A stretch of 64,000 nt of DNA from Criblamydia sequanensis CRIB-18 (GCF_000750955.1 NZ_CCEJ010000003.1:186001-250000); one strand, 5' to 3'. Shown: positions 52,330-62,173, numbered from the stretch's first letter. Notes: generated by a model not told the origin, from the letters alone. A program made the numbers and translations.

Positions 52330-53367
52330 ATGAGAAAGCTCAAACTGGGACAGGCCCTAACTTTAATAATGCTTTGCTTGATGCCAAAAGCAGCATGTGC
52401 TCAATGTGATTGGGATTGCGAAGAGGAGTGTTCCTCATTTCCAAAATTAGATGGCGGTGTAGAATTTATTTATTGGAAACCCTGCATGGATGATCTTGAC
52501 TATGCGGTCACATCCTCTGAAATAACCAACCCTTTTTTTCCAAACGGCAAAGGAAGGTATCATTATTTGCATCCAAGAGCAGAACCTGGAATTAGAGGCC
52601 GCCTTGGCAAGAATAATTTTTTATGGGGTTTCAATTTTTTCTTTGAAGGAACCTATGTTGCTTCCTCAGCTTGTGATTCAAAAATAGAATCTCCACCCGG
52701 AATCGCATGGACAACACTTCTTCATCCGGCCCATTCTTTTGCCGGCACACATGTTTCAGCCTCTTGGAACATGCATTATCAGACCTATGATTTTTTACTC
52801 TCTAATGAAATCAACAGCTGCTGCTTTGGAAGGCTTGTGCCTTTTTTTGGGGCTAGAATTTTATCTTTTGATGAAAGCTTATACTCGCAAGCAACAGACC
52901 TTGTGATAACCCCTTTAATTGGCTATTCAAAATATCATGCAGACTTTTTTGGAGCCGGCATGATCGGAGGGGCCGAATACCATTTTGGGTTAACTGAAAA
53001 TCTTGGCTTGTTTGCTAAGGCATCTGCAAGTTTAATTGCCGGGGAAACTAAGTCCCACTACAGAAGCGAGCTTGAAGTTGTGGATGTAGCGTTAAATGAT
53101 GTGGTAGCAGATGGCGAGCTAAGGTTTAAGGCTAATGAAAGTCTTTTAATGCCGGGCTATCATTTGGCCATAGGAGCTAGGTTCGAAGAAGAATTTTGCG
53201 ATATCAAAATGTCTTTACGAATCGGTTATGAGTTTATTGAATGGCGTAACGCCCCAAATCAGTGGCGCTTTTTAGATGACGGAGAAAATTCAGCGATAGC
53301 TGTTTCTTCCAATAGCGGAACCTTTGGCTTGCATGGCGTATTTGCCGGCTTTGATGTTCGATTTTAG
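52330..53367 (+). CDS. MOMP-like outer-membrane beta-barrel protein 1
   Basis: 345 residues. Start ATG 52330 gives a proper signal peptide (MRKLKLGQALTLIMLCLMPK, cleavage after ACA); an ATG at 52282 would put 16 charged residues before it. The mature protein begins Cys-rich (CDWDCEEEC), then has the family tag GVEFIYWKPCMDDLDYA near residue 38. Alternating strands run to a C-terminal FAGFDVRF with terminal Phe, as needed for BAM insertion. The pattern matches the Legionella-type MOMP family expanded in Waddlia, Simkania and relatives. First of five tandem paralogues. Confidence 0.88.
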   Translation: MRKLKLGQALTLIMLCLMPKAACAQCDWDCEEECSSFPKLDGGVEFIYWKPCMDDLDYAVTSSEITNPFFPNGKGRYHYLHPRAEPGIRGRLGKNNFLWGFNFFFEGTYVASSACDSKIESPPGIAWTTLLHPAHSFAGTHVSASWNMHYQTYDFLLSNEINSCCFGRLVPFFGARILSFDESLYSQATDLVITPLIGYSKYHADFFGAGMIGGAEYHFGLTENLGLFAKASASLIAGETKSHYRSELEVVDVALNDVVADGELRFKANESLLMPGYHLAIGARFEEEFCDIKMSLRIGYEFIEWRNAPNQWRFLDDGENSAIAVSSNSGTFGLHGVFAGFDVRF

Positions 53368-53427
53368 TGATTTCACGTTTGCCCACGAATTATTATTTAC
53401 TATGCTTTTGTTAGGAGAAATCTCAAT

Positions 53428-54966
53428 ATGAAAAAATGGAATTTTCAGAAGCCTCTATCAGCCTTTCTTATTCTTGGAGGCTCCCTTGCTGTCCCGTTTT
53501 ATTTAAATGCTTTTTATGCTGAAGAATGCCCGGTCTATGGATATGAAGTTTGCCCGCCTCAAGGTTTCGATTATGAGGATCCAAGAAGACCTGAGGATGA
53601 TTACCCAGCTAATTGTCCTACATACCCTTATCATATTAGAAGCGCCCCGAATGAATACCCATGCAACCCAAATCCAAAGAATTTGGAAGGGTGCCCGGAA
53701 GTTTATGGCGCTCCTACTAATGATTACAATGACCCGAATTGCGAATGTTTCTACCCTCCAAGAAATGATCTACCGGCTTATGGTTACCCTTATTATCCGA
53801 TGGCAAACGAAAATGATCCCAGGGTTGAAAATAGCGCTTCCCAATACTTGGGTTATCCTGATCTAGAAAGGGAATACCCGGTCGATAATTTGAATTTTCC
53901 GGTGTTTAATGAATACCCTTATGAAGAAGAAAACCGGTATCATTACCCAATGGAAGATGCCATTTGCGAAAACAAAGTTGAAGAAGCTCAACTTTGTTTG
54001 ACGCCTTGCGCTCCTTGCAATCCTTATTGCCTTGAAATTGGGGCCGATTTTATTTATTGGAAGCCGCTTGTGGATGATTTGGATTACGCTTTTAAATCAA
54101 ATGGTCCTCTTACCGATCTTATCAATGAAGAAGCCACAGGAGAGGGAAAATTTAAGTACCTTCATTTTGATTGGGAACCGGGTTATAGAATATTTGTCAA
54201 AGCGCCAAGTCTTTTATGGAAGTGTTGGAGTCTTTCTTCTTCATTTACCTATTTAAGACCCGTGGCTAGAAATTCTACCGATATTCTTGACGATGACGAA
54301 GCCTTAGATATGCTTTTGCCGACTGCTTTACATGGCGGCTATAATACTATCGTGGATTTGGATACTGCAAGCGGCAAATGGGATCTAAAGTATAAGGATT
54401 TTGATTTCTTATTTTCATTTGATTTCACAAGCGAGGACTGCCATGTCTTTACTCCTTTTATTGGCGTTGAGATTCTAAGGCTCGATCATGATGTGCATTT
54501 TAACTATAACTCAACCACATCGCTTGGGTACGGAAGTGTTAGATGGGATGGCGACTTTTTTGGGGCAGGTTTAAAAGCCGGAGCTTCCTACCATTTTGAT
54601 TTAGCAAAAAGCTTTTATCTTAACGCGAAAGCATCGGCATCCATTTTAAATGGCAACGCTGATTATAGCTATAGGCAAAGAAGACGAGTTACCGGCATTG
54701 ATCCTGAAGAAACCAACTTTAGACTCGATAGCGACGAATCTATTTTTGTACCCGGCTTCCAGCTTTCAATTGGACTTGGCTATAATGGATGTCTTGTTAG
54801 ATTTCCTATGAAGGTTGAAATTGGCTACGAATTTGTTGAATGGAGCAATACGCCGAATCCTAAAAAGTTTTGGGATAGTTTTGTATTGCTTGGAGTGGGC
54901 GGACCATCAAGCCTGACCACCTTAGGATTTCACGGGTTTAAAGCCGGATTATCACTTAGTTTTTAA
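53428..54966 (+). CDS. MOMP-like outer-membrane protein 2, with Pro/Tyr-rich extension
   Basis: 512 residues. Signal peptide at 1-30. Unlike its neighbours it has an extra domain of about 150 residues, rich in Pro, Tyr, Asn, Asp and Cys (many YP, CP and EYP pairs), before the family tag EIGADFIYWKPLVDDLDYAF near residue 203. The barrel part continues to FKAGLSLSF at the C-terminus. The tag has Leu where most paralogues have Cys (WKPL). The extension could lie on the surface or cross-link with cysteines. ATG 53428 follows AGGAG; 60 bp from gene 1. Confidence 0.86.
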   Translation: MKKWNFQKPLSAFLILGGSLAVPFYLNAFYAEECPVYGYEVCPPQGFDYEDPRRPEDDYPANCPTYPYHIRSAPNEYPCNPNPKNLEGCPEVYGAPTNDYNDPNCECFYPPRNDLPAYGYPYYPMANENDPRVENSASQYLGYPDLEREYPVDNLNFPVFNEYPYEEENRYHYPMEDAICENKVEEAQLCLTPCAPCNPYCLEIGADFIYWKPLVDDLDYAFKSNGPLTDLINEEATGEGKFKYLHFDWEPGYRIFVKAPSLLWKCWSLSSSFTYLRPVARNSTDILDDDEALDMLLPTALHGGYNTIVDLDTASGKWDLKYKDFDFLFSFDFTSEDCHVFTPFIGVEILRLDHDVHFNYNSTTSLGYGSVRWDGDFFGAGLKAGASYHFDLAKSFYLNAKASASILNGNADYSYRQRRRVTGIDPEETNFRLDSDESIFVPGFQLSIGLGYNGCLVRFPMKVEIGYEFVEWSNTPNPKKFWDSFVLLGVGGPSSLTTLGFHGFKAGLSLSF

Positions 54967-55069
54967 AAAAAGGTAAGTTTTAAAAACAATAATGCAGCAC
55001 ATGGTTTTCGAAAAAGCTAGTTAAACTTTGTGCTTTTGCTAATTTAAAATTTTTAGGAGACTTATTACT

Positions 55070-56110
55070 ATGAAAATTTGGAAGCAAACGATTGCCTTTC
55101 AAGCGCTTTGCTTGGGGCTATTTTGTTTTTCAGAAAACTCAGCTCAAGCTTACGATAGCTATAACCCTTGTTGCAACCCTTGCAGTGGGGAAATGCCCGA
55201 AGTTTACATAGGCGCCGAGCTCATCTATTGGAAGCCGTGTGTCAATAATCTCGATTGGGCTCTTTTTTCAGAAGATGATCTCATTGCATCGGAAGAGCCT
55301 CAAGGAAGAGGACGATTTTTGTATATACGTCCGGATTGGCAAGCAGGCTTAAGGCTTCGCATCGGGAAAGATGAAATCTACAAAGGGTTTGGGCTTTCGG
55401 GAAGCTATACTTATTTAAAAGCCGACAAATTTGAGCAAAAAGAAGCTATCCAATCTCAGACTTTAATTCCCACTTTAGTTCATGGCGGTTTGATTCCGGT
55501 CGATAATTTTCCAACAGAATTAGCTGATGCTAAATGGAATTTACGCTATCAAACGTTTGATGTTTTGCTATCCCATCCTTTCGACTGTTATGGATGCCAT
55601 TTGCTAACCCCTTATTTTGGGGTAGAAGGAATGATCTTGCATCAAACACTATCAAGCCATTTTTTAACCGGCATTGAGGAAATGAGGTCTCGATTTGAAT
55701 CTGATTTTTTTGGGGTTGGAATGAAAGTCGGAGGATTTTATGCCTATAAACTCAATCGCTGCATTAGTTTTTTTGGAGATGTGTCGGCAAGCATTCTTCA
55801 CGGAGAAGCTGAAATGAAAGACCGATCGGTTGTGAATGTGGATAGCGGCGCTGATCGTGATTTAATTCTTCGCTATGAAGATTGTTTGTTTCTGCCGGGC
55901 TATCGAATAGCGGTCGGTTTTTCCTACCAATTTGAAATTTGCAGTTGGGCTATGGATTGCCATCTGGGCTAAGAATTTTTGCGATGGCATAATATTCCGA
56001 ACTCAAGAAGGTACATCCAAGATGGCGGCGCTTTGCCATTAAGCACATCTCCTAGTACCTCTACACTAGGTTTTCAAGGCATTTTTGTTGGCGCCGAAAT
56101 TCATTTTTAG
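55070..56110 (+). pseudogene. MOMP-like outer-membrane protein 3, interrupted by a nonsense codon
   Basis: The open frame gives 300 residues with a signal peptide (MKIWKQTIAFQALCLGLFCF), CNPCSGE, the tag YIGAELIYWKPCVNNLDWAL near residue 42 and a barrel. It stops at TAA 55970 in the middle of the block that in the paralogues reads GYEF(I/L/V)(E/N)W. The same frame continues for 45 more codons (EFLRWHNIPNSRRY, then STLGFQGIFVGAEIHF) to TAG 56110, exactly the expected C-terminal strands. So one codon, probably Tyr, became TAA. The truncated product would lack its last strands and terminal Phe and should not fold into the outer membrane. Confidence 0.88.
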
Positions 56111-56389
56111 GAAAGAAGCTGTTGAAAATCAGTAAGAAAGAGCAGGTATTGCGAATTTGCCATTTTGCCATGAAATAAAGAATAAAAAAAAATAAAGGGG
56201 TTTTCTCTAGGAGAGAAAATGACGTTTATCCCTGTAAATCAGTGCCTTTACGAGCTAAGAGCTATTTAGCTAAGAATTAAATTTAGAAAAAAAACAAAAA
56301 ATCGATAAATTTTATTTTGCAAAAGATTTGCAATCATGTTATTGAATACGCATAGATTTAACTCCAAATCATGACAAGGAGATTGGAAC

Positions 56390-57526
56390 ATGAAGAAATG
56401 GAATAAAAAGTTGGCCCTGGCAATGTTGTCATTGGGCTTTGCTTCATTTACGCCAAATGTAGCAAAAGCAGACTACTTCCCCAATAACAATTTTGATGTA
56501 TATCCTAGCGGCCCTTGCAGCCCCTGCCCACCCTGCGATCCTTGCAAAGACACATCATTTTCAGTAGGTGTAGATTTCCTATACTGGAAGCCATGTGTTG
56601 ATGATCTTGATTACGCAGCAGCTTTTAGAACAGAAACTGGAACAGCTCCTACATCAACAAGCTTCGATTTACACTATAAAAGCGTTTGCCCAGATTGGGA
56701 ACCAGGCGTTCGTGTAAGACTTGGCATCCCAGGATGCTGGAGAGGCTTTGACGTTTCTGCTTCTTATACTTACCTCAAATCATCAGATTCTAACTCAACT
56801 GAACCAGGTATTGCAGAAAGCATACTTGCTACAGCAGCTCATCCAGGAATCTCAGGTTTAGTTCCAAACGGTGGATTTTTCACAAACGCAAGAGCGAAAT
56901 GGGAATTGAAATACAATGCATTTGATGTATTGTTCCATTCACCTTTCCGTTGCAACCCTTGCCACCTCATCAATCCATTTTTTGGTATTGAAGGTATCTG
57001 GTTAAACCAAAACTTTGACGCACGTTATGAAGTTTTATCTGTAACGGACATCGTAAATGCTGATTGGGAATCTGATTATTTCGGTATCGGATTAAAAGCC
57101 GGGGTAGACTATACTTACACAATTTGCGATGGTTTGAGCTTGTTTGCTAGAGGATCAGCTTCTCTTTTAACAGGTGATTCTGATTCAAAAGGCTTCCATG
57201 CTTATAATAACTTGAATACAGCAGGTACCTTAATTGGATTTACGGATTTAGAATACCACGATGATGATTGCTGTCACATAGTGCCAGGATACCACATCCA
57301 AGCCGGCTTCAACTACGAAGGCAATAGCTGTGGATGCGAGTATAACTTCAGAATCGGTTATGAATTCCTCGAGTGGCATAATGTAAGCAACTACCGTCGC
57401 TTCTTTTCAACAGAAGATCTTGTTAATGCAAGTGAAGACAATGCTAACGCGGCTTACTCAACACAAACAAACACATCTAATCTTGGATTCCATGGTTTGT
57501 TTGCTGGATTTGATTTCGAATTTTAA
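56390..57526 (+). CDS. MOMP-like outer-membrane protein 4 (probable major one)
   Basis: 378 residues. Signal peptide to about 27 (LALAMLSLGFASFTPNVAKA), then a Cys/Pro run CSPCPPCDPCKD and the tag SVGVDFLYWKPCVDDLDYAA near residue 55. The C-terminus FAGFDFEF ends in Phe. At least a dozen cysteines support a disulphide-linked envelope as in chlamydial elementary bodies. It has GGAG before ATG, a 280-bp leader and the strongest terminator of the cluster, and its codons look more uniform than those of the neighbours, hinting at high expression. This last point is an impression, not a count. Confidence 0.9.
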   Translation: MKKWNKKLALAMLSLGFASFTPNVAKADYFPNNNFDVYPSGPCSPCPPCDPCKDTSFSVGVDFLYWKPCVDDLDYAAAFRTETGTAPTSTSFDLHYKSVCPDWEPGVRVRLGIPGCWRGFDVSASYTYLKSSDSNSTEPGIAESILATAAHPGISGLVPNGGFFTNARAKWELKYNAFDVLFHSPFRCNPCHLINPFFGIEGIWLNQNFDARYEVLSVTDIVNADWESDYFGIGLKAGVDYTYTICDGLSLFARGSASLLTGDSDSKGFHAYNNLNTAGTLIGFTDLEYHDDDCCHIVPGYHIQAGFNYEGNSCGCEYNFRIGYEFLEWHNVSNYRRFFSTEDLVNASEDNANAAYSTQTNTSNLGFHGLFAGFDFEF

Positions 57527-57555
57527 TCCAATCTGATTGTTATTAGCCTACCTAA

Positions 57556-57598
57556 CAAGACCACTCTCAGAATGTTGAGAAGTGGTCTTGTTTCTTTT
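57556..57598 (+). terminator. Strong terminator after MOMP-like gene 4
   Basis: CAAGACCACTCTCA at 57556-57569 pairs with TGAGAAGTGGTCTTG (57576-57590) with one bulge, followed by TTTCTTTTAT. Confidence 0.85.
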
Positions 57599-57825
57599 AT
57601 GACTCTGCTTAAAGAGCATTACTATTTTTAGCTTATTATTTTGTCTTCAAAGTAATGTTTAGTTGGTATTTTCTCTTCATCATCAATTTTTTCCTTTTAT
57701 TGAATCTGGCTTTAGGGTAACTTTTGAGCCATACTTATAGCGGGAATGAAAAATAGCCTTGTCTTTGTACTTCATATATAGCTGTAACTAAAATAAACAC
57801 AATACTTTCAATCGAAGAGTTTATC

Positions 57826-58938
57826 ATGATAAAAAAGAATTTTAAAAAAATATTAACAACCCTTTGTCTTGGCTTATGCTTAACTCAGAGCTATGCCTAT
57901 TCCGACCAATTGGATAGCTTTGATTGTTCAGATTGCATTCCTCTTTGCCCAACTGCAAGTTTGGGAGTCGATTTTTTATACTGGAAACCTTGTGTTGATG
58001 ACATGGATTATGCCGCTATCCTAACCCAAACATCAGCGGAGACATCTACCAATTTTGGATTACAATATAAAGCTATTTGTCCCGATTGGAGCGCTGGCGT
58101 TAGAGCTTTCGTTGATTTTCCGGCTCTCTGCAAAGGTTTTGATCTAAGAGCGTCTTACACCTATGTAAAATTCAAAGATTCTCATAGCACACTAGCCGGA
58201 ATTAACGAACAAGTCGTTCCAACAAACGTAAATGGTTTTCTTTTTAATCTATTTGGAACAGGTTCTTTTGACTCTGCCCATGAAAAAGTGGAAGGTCGCT
58301 ATCAAGCCTTTGATGTGCTTTTAAGGTACCCTCTTATTTTGACCGCAAGACAAAAGTTTGCACCATTTTTTGGGGTTACGGGTCTTAGCTTGAAGCAAGA
58401 AGAGAAAACTCGTTTTATTAATGAAGAAACAATTTCGCCTTTTACTACTGTTGTTAGAGATGAGTGGGAATCGGATTACTTTGGAGTTGGTTTAAAATTA
58501 GGAACGGAGTGGGGATACAATCTTTGCGATGGCTTATCTCTTTTTGCTTCTGCTGCAGGTTCTATAGTCACAGGGGATTCCGATAACAAGTCAGAGCAAA
58601 CCATCCATTTCGAATTAGCCGAATCTAATGTCTTAGATGATATTTTCACCTATCATGATGATAGCTGCTGTCAAATTGTCCCCGGCTATCATATACAAGC
58701 CGGATTTGGATATGAAACCTATGCTTGCGGCTGCGATTTTTCTGCAAGAATCGGCTATGAATTTGTGAACTGGTTTAACCTTTCAAATCCGAGACGATTT
58801 AATGTGGAAAGAATTGGTATCGCAGGGTTTGTACCTAGACAGGTAGCTTTTCTACCATCAAGCGCTATCTCTACGCAGACCAACATCAGAAATTTTGGAA
58901 TGCACGGGGTATTTGCAGGTTTAGATATCAAATTTTAA
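57826..58938 (+). CDS. MOMP-like outer-membrane protein 5
   Basis: 370 residues. Signal peptide (MIKKNFKKILTTLCLGLCLT, cleavage near residue 26), then CSDCIPLCP and the tag SLGVDFLYWKPCVDDMDYAA near residue 47. It is closest to gene 4: shared DEWESDYFGVGLKLG, ICDGLSLFA-type and QIVPGYHIQAGF blocks. The C-terminus FAGLDIKF ends in Phe. It has its own leader of about 220 bp and a hairpin after the stop, so it is probably transcribed alone. Likely an alternative porin. Confidence 0.9.
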   Translation: MIKKNFKKILTTLCLGLCLTQSYAYSDQLDSFDCSDCIPLCPTASLGVDFLYWKPCVDDMDYAAILTQTSAETSTNFGLQYKAICPDWSAGVRAFVDFPALCKGFDLRASYTYVKFKDSHSTLAGINEQVVPTNVNGFLFNLFGTGSFDSAHEKVEGRYQAFDVLLRYPLILTARQKFAPFFGVTGLSLKQEEKTRFINEETISPFTTVVRDEWESDYFGVGLKLGTEWGYNLCDGLSLFASAAGSIVTGDSDNKSEQTIHFELAESNVLDDIFTYHDDSCCQIVPGYHIQAGFGYETYACGCDFSARIGYEFVNWFNLSNPRRFNVERIGIAGFVPRQVAFLPSSAISTQTNIRNFGMHGVFAGLDIKF

Positions 58939-58959
58939 ACCTACTAAAATAAACAAGTT

Positions 58960-58993
58960 AGGAAAGACCAAGGAAAATTCTTCGGTCTTTCCT
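58960..58993. terminator. Hairpin after MOMP-like gene 5
   Basis: AGGAAAGACC at 58960-58969 pairs with GGTCTTTCCT at 58984-58993. There is no long T-tract on the plus strand, so its strength is uncertain. Confidence 0.6.
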
Positions 58994-59046
58994 GATAGAT
59001 ATTGACTAAAAAATAGTTAAAACGATAAGTTACTTATCTTTAATAC

Positions 59047-59129
59047 GCTCGGGTGGTGGAATGGTAGACACTAGGGACTTAAAATCCCTTGGGCTTCGGC
59101 CCGTGCGGGTTCGAGTCCCGCCCCGAGTA
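59047..59129 (+). tRNA. tRNA-Leu (anticodon UAA)
   Basis: An 83-nt class II tRNA. The acceptor GCTCGGG pairs with CCCGAGT (a G-U first pair). The anticodon arm GGGACTTAAAATCCC shows anticodon TAA. A long variable arm (TTGGGCTTCGGCCCGTG) marks it as Leu, and the T-arm is GCGGGTTCGAGTCCCGC. The CCA end is not encoded. A T6 tract follows at 59131. Confidence 0.96.
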
Positions 59130-59224
59130 CTTTTTTCCTAACCTCTCCGTCATTCATTTCTTCCCATACCACCAGATAAAGCAGTCTATTTAAAAAAATT
59201 AGCTAGTACCTGTAATTAAAAAAA

Positions 59225-59244
59225 AATATAAAGTCTTAATTTTT
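59225..59244 (+). promoter_or_regulatory. Partial copy of the conserved upstream block, before the pseudogene
   Basis: ATATAAAGTCTTAATTTTT resembles the ATTTATAAAATCTTAAT block found before the two intact paralogues. It lies about 100 bp before the pseudogene start. Confidence 0.3.
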
Positions 59245-59340
59245 ATAATTTATAATAATCTTTTTTAATGTTTATAAGTCCGATTATTAGTTTATTAAAC
59301 AGAAAAGTTTATATAATAATTTTTAAAAATATAAGGTTTT

Positions 59341-60519
59341 TATGAATTCAATTAGTAATTTTATTGGTCAAAGCTTTGGGCTTTGCCCCCTTCCAAGTAA
59401 AGCGCCCCCTGGAGAGATAGAAATTATCCTTTAAATCAAAAAATCGCAGAATTTTTATATTATAATTCGGGTTTAAATATTGAAGCTTTTTGGGAAGAAA
59501 CTCTTAGGAATGACAAAGTATTTTATCAATTGGTCTGTTGGGGGAATGGGATTTAGCGAGGGAGTTTTACGACGAAAATCGTCATATTGATTTTAGATAT
59601 GCAGAAGATTTAAATGGCAGCGGCAGCTTAAGCATAGTAATGGCCGGCATGAAAAAGCAAATGGATGGGCATAGTCAGAAAGGGGACCCCTATAAGCTCC
59701 TGGAGTTAATTTTAGAAAGAGATGACCATACAGATCTCTTCCTGAAAATGGCATGGCCTGATAAACGAGCGTTAAATTTTCTTGTTCATACAAACCAATT
59801 AAAATTTGTTCACAGATTTATTGAAAAGCTGATACGCCGAGGAGAATGGAGCGATATTGACCAAACTAAAAAAATCTTTATTTCCATAAACAATTTAGTA
59901 GAAAATAATACAGATGAGCGCGCCGCTTGGTACAGCCTAAATTACGATGTGTATGAAGAAGGTCTTGAAATGTGGGGCGTTTATCTAACGCTAATAAAGG
60001 AAACATACCTTGAAGTCTTTTCTGAAATCGAATTTAATAATCCATCGGTTGAGGCTTCAGCAAAAAGTATTAATTACCTTGTAGCAAGACGCGCACGCAC
60101 TACCTTCTGAAATTTATGAAAAAATCGCCTTGTGAGCCTAGATAAATGAAGAGGAAGCTTATCTTTCTTCTGAACAAGGAAATTCGCCTTATGAAAGCGC
60201 ACTTTTAAAGAATCTAATCGACGCTCAAGAAAGCTTAGTAAAAATATTACCCTTTAAATATATTTTAGCACCCAAAGTCTCAAAAGAAACATTAATTAAA
60301 CTGACTACTCTTAGCTTTTTAGCTTTTCAGGAAAATCTTAAAGTAGTGCTCGATGACAAGCAAAAGAAACAATACTTTCGCTTAATTAACAGAGCTATTT
60401 TGAAAAACGGTTCCATTTTCAATTCCGAAGTCAAAGAAAGAATAGTTAGCTAAATAGGTGGTTTGGATCATTTTTCCAAGGTTAATATTGAAAAAGCTCT
60501 AAAGAGAGCCTTTAATTAA
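59341..60519 (+). pseudogene. Decayed member of the tandem unknown-protein family
   Basis: Starts ATG with MNSISNFIGQSFGLCPLPS, nearly identical to the gene at 60750. It then loses frame near 59430 (the continuation reads NYPLNQKIAEFLYYN) and again near 59540 (GEWDLAREFYDENRHIDFRY). The middle frame runs to 60110. A third shift near 60100 restores SEIYEKIAL, which meets TGA/TAG stops near 60135, and a last in-frame stop lies near 60450 (RIVS, stop, IGGLDHFSK). The end KALKRAFN at 60519 matches the intact genes. At least three frameshifts and two stops make it non-functional. Confidence 0.88.
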
Positions 60520-60538
60520 TCAATTTAAATGACTAAAA

Positions 60539-60573
60539 AAGAAGTAAAGTAACACCACTTTACTTCTTTCTTT
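60539..60573 (+). terminator. Terminator after the pseudogene
   Basis: AAGAAGTAAAGT (60539-60550) pairs with ACTTTACTTCTT (60557-60568), followed by TCTTTAT. A homologous hairpin follows the fragment at 62141. Confidence 0.75.
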
Positions 60574-60689
60574 ATAAAATTCTAAATTAATTGCAAATCA
60601 TAGATCGAGTCATTCCTTTGAGAACAACGTTTGGAACTCCTCAACTTTTAGAAAAGGGGTTAATGGTTCAAAAACTTGTAGTAATAGGA

Positions 60690-60711
60690 CTAATATTTAT
60701 AAAATCTTAAT
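60690..60711 (+). promoter_or_regulatory. Conserved 22-bp block upstream of the 60750 gene
   Basis: CTAATATTTATAAAATCTTA plus AT is identical here and at 62303-62324. It lies 39 bp before ATG and contains a TATAAA-like -10 candidate, so it is a plausible core promoter. Confidence 0.45.
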
Positions 60712-60749
60712 TTTTTTCTAATAATATATTATTTTAAAAAAGAGGTTTT

Positions 60750-61919
60750 ATGAATTCAATTTGTAATTTTATTGGTCAAAGCTTTGGGCTTTGCCCTCTA
60801 CCAAGTCTAGTTCAAATTTCTTCCGTTCCAAGAGACAGAGAAGATCCTCTAAACCGAGAGATTGCTGAATTTTTAGATTATCACACTCCTTTGGATGTTG
60901 ATAGATTTTGGGACAACACACTTGGTAATGAAAAAATTTTTTATCAATTAATTCGTCTTGTGGAATGGAATTTAGCCGAGAAATTTTACAAAGCAAACCC
61001 TTATGTTAATTTAAGATACACCGAAGATTCACCTTGCTCTAGCTGTTTAAGCAAATTGATGGATGGCTTGATAGGCATAATGAGAGATAATCCTTGGTAT
61101 AGTGAGAAAGGCGATCTACATAAGCTCATAAACCTCATTTTCGAAACTGATCCCACATTAGACCTGTATCTCGAAATGTCGTTTCCACATAAGAGAGTTT
61201 TAGAGTTTCTTTTCTATAATAATCACATAGAATTGATTAACAAACTTATTGAAAATCTAATGAGAGAGGGGAGTGATGATGAAAGGATTCTCGCCAAAAA
61301 AATCTTTATTTCCATAAGGGATCTTATAGAAAAAAACAAGGAACTTGATGGTCGCCCTCCAGATGAACAAGCAGTCATAATGGAGGAAAAAGGCTTATGT
61401 GTTTGGGTATTTCCTGAAAAGAGCGCTAGGGAAAATGGTCTAAAATTGTGGAATACCTTTTTAAGCCTAATCAAAGAAGCCTATCCGGAAGTCTTTTCTG
61501 AAATTGAATTTAGCAACCCTACTCTTGATCTATCAGCAGAAGCCATAAACACCCTCGTAAGTAGACTGTGGCTTCCCATCGAAATCTACGAAAAAATAGC
61601 TTGCAAAACTATTTCAGAGGAGTTTCCCTTAGGATTGAGAAAACTTTTAAGTCCTAAATTTAATCTAGAACCTAAAGTCTCCAAAGAAACATTAATTAAA
61701 CTGACTACTCTCAGTTTTCTAGCCTTTCAAGAAAATTCAAAAGTAATGCTAGATAATCAACAAAAGAAACAATGCTTTCACTTGATTGAAGGGGCTATTT
61801 TGAAAAATGGTTCCATTTTCAATGCAGATCTCAAAGAAAGAATAGTTAGAGAAATAGGTGGTTTGGATCAATTTTCCAAGTCAAATATTAAAAAAGCTCT
61901 TGAAAGAGCTTTTAATTAA
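60750..61919 (+). CDS. Tandem-family protein 1, unknown function
   Basis: 389 residues, intact. The N-terminus MNSICNFIGQSFGLCPLPS is shared with both relatives. Then follow FYQLIRLVEWNLAEKFYKAN near residue 65, RVLEFLFYNNHIELINKLIE near residue 150, SLIKEAYPEVFSEIEFSNPT near residue 240, VSKETLIKLTTLSFLAFQEN near residue 310 and a C-terminal NIKKALERAFN. Mostly helical, no signal peptide or membrane segment; repeated helix pairs hint at a helical-repeat scaffold. ATG 60750 follows AGAGG. I do not recognise a family. Tandem, fast-decaying and lineage-specific genes of this sort in chlamydiae are often secreted effectors, but that is inference. Confidence 0.85.
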   Translation: MNSICNFIGQSFGLCPLPSLVQISSVPRDREDPLNREIAEFLDYHTPLDVDRFWDNTLGNEKIFYQLIRLVEWNLAEKFYKANPYVNLRYTEDSPCSSCLSKLMDGLIGIMRDNPWYSEKGDLHKLINLIFETDPTLDLYLEMSFPHKRVLEFLFYNNHIELINKLIENLMREGSDDERILAKKIFISIRDLIEKNKELDGRPPDEQAVIMEEKGLCVWVFPEKSARENGLKLWNTFLSLIKEAYPEVFSEIEFSNPTLDLSAEAINTLVSRLWLPIEIYEKIACKTISEEFPLGLRKLLSPKFNLEPKVSKETLIKLTTLSFLAFQENSKVMLDNQQKKQCFHLIEGAILKNGSIFNADLKERIVREIGGLDQFSKSNIKKALERAFN

Positions 61920-61965
61920 AATCAATTTATATGAATAAATTTATTTTTGTTTAAGGACGCCTCAA

Positions 61966-62138
61966 TTAGATAAGGATCAAAAGAATTATGCTACAAATTA
62001 ATCAAGGATGCTTTCTTTAAGACAGCCTCCCATTCGATGCAGAGATTAAACAAAAAAATAGTATTCGAGGCTGATCAATTGAACTATTTTCTGAAGCTAA
62101 AATTCGTAAAGCTATTAAAAAGCTATCAAATAAATTAA
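61966..62138 (+). pseudogene. C-terminal fragment of a further family member
   Basis: LDKDQKN starts the match at 61966. After a frame change, LPFDAEIKQKNSIRG, a stop, and SIELFSEAKIRKAIKKLSN align with the family C-terminus (IFNADLKERIVREIGGLDQF then SKSNIKKALERAFN). Stops and a shift interrupt it. The family-type terminator follows directly. Everything upstream of this tail has been lost. Confidence 0.7.
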
Positions 62139-62140
62139 CT

Positions 62141-62173
62141 AAAAAGGAAGTAAAAGCACTTTACTTCCTTTTT
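62141..62173 (+). terminator. Terminator after the fragment
   Basis: AAAAAGGAAGTAAA (62141-62154) pairs with TTTACTTCCTTTTT (62160-62173), with further T residues. It is related in sequence to the hairpin at 60539. Confidence 0.8.

Noticed and set aside
59538-60110. A stand-alone 190-residue gene
   Set aside because: It is the uninterrupted middle of a pseudogene whose start and end are found in other frames on both sides.
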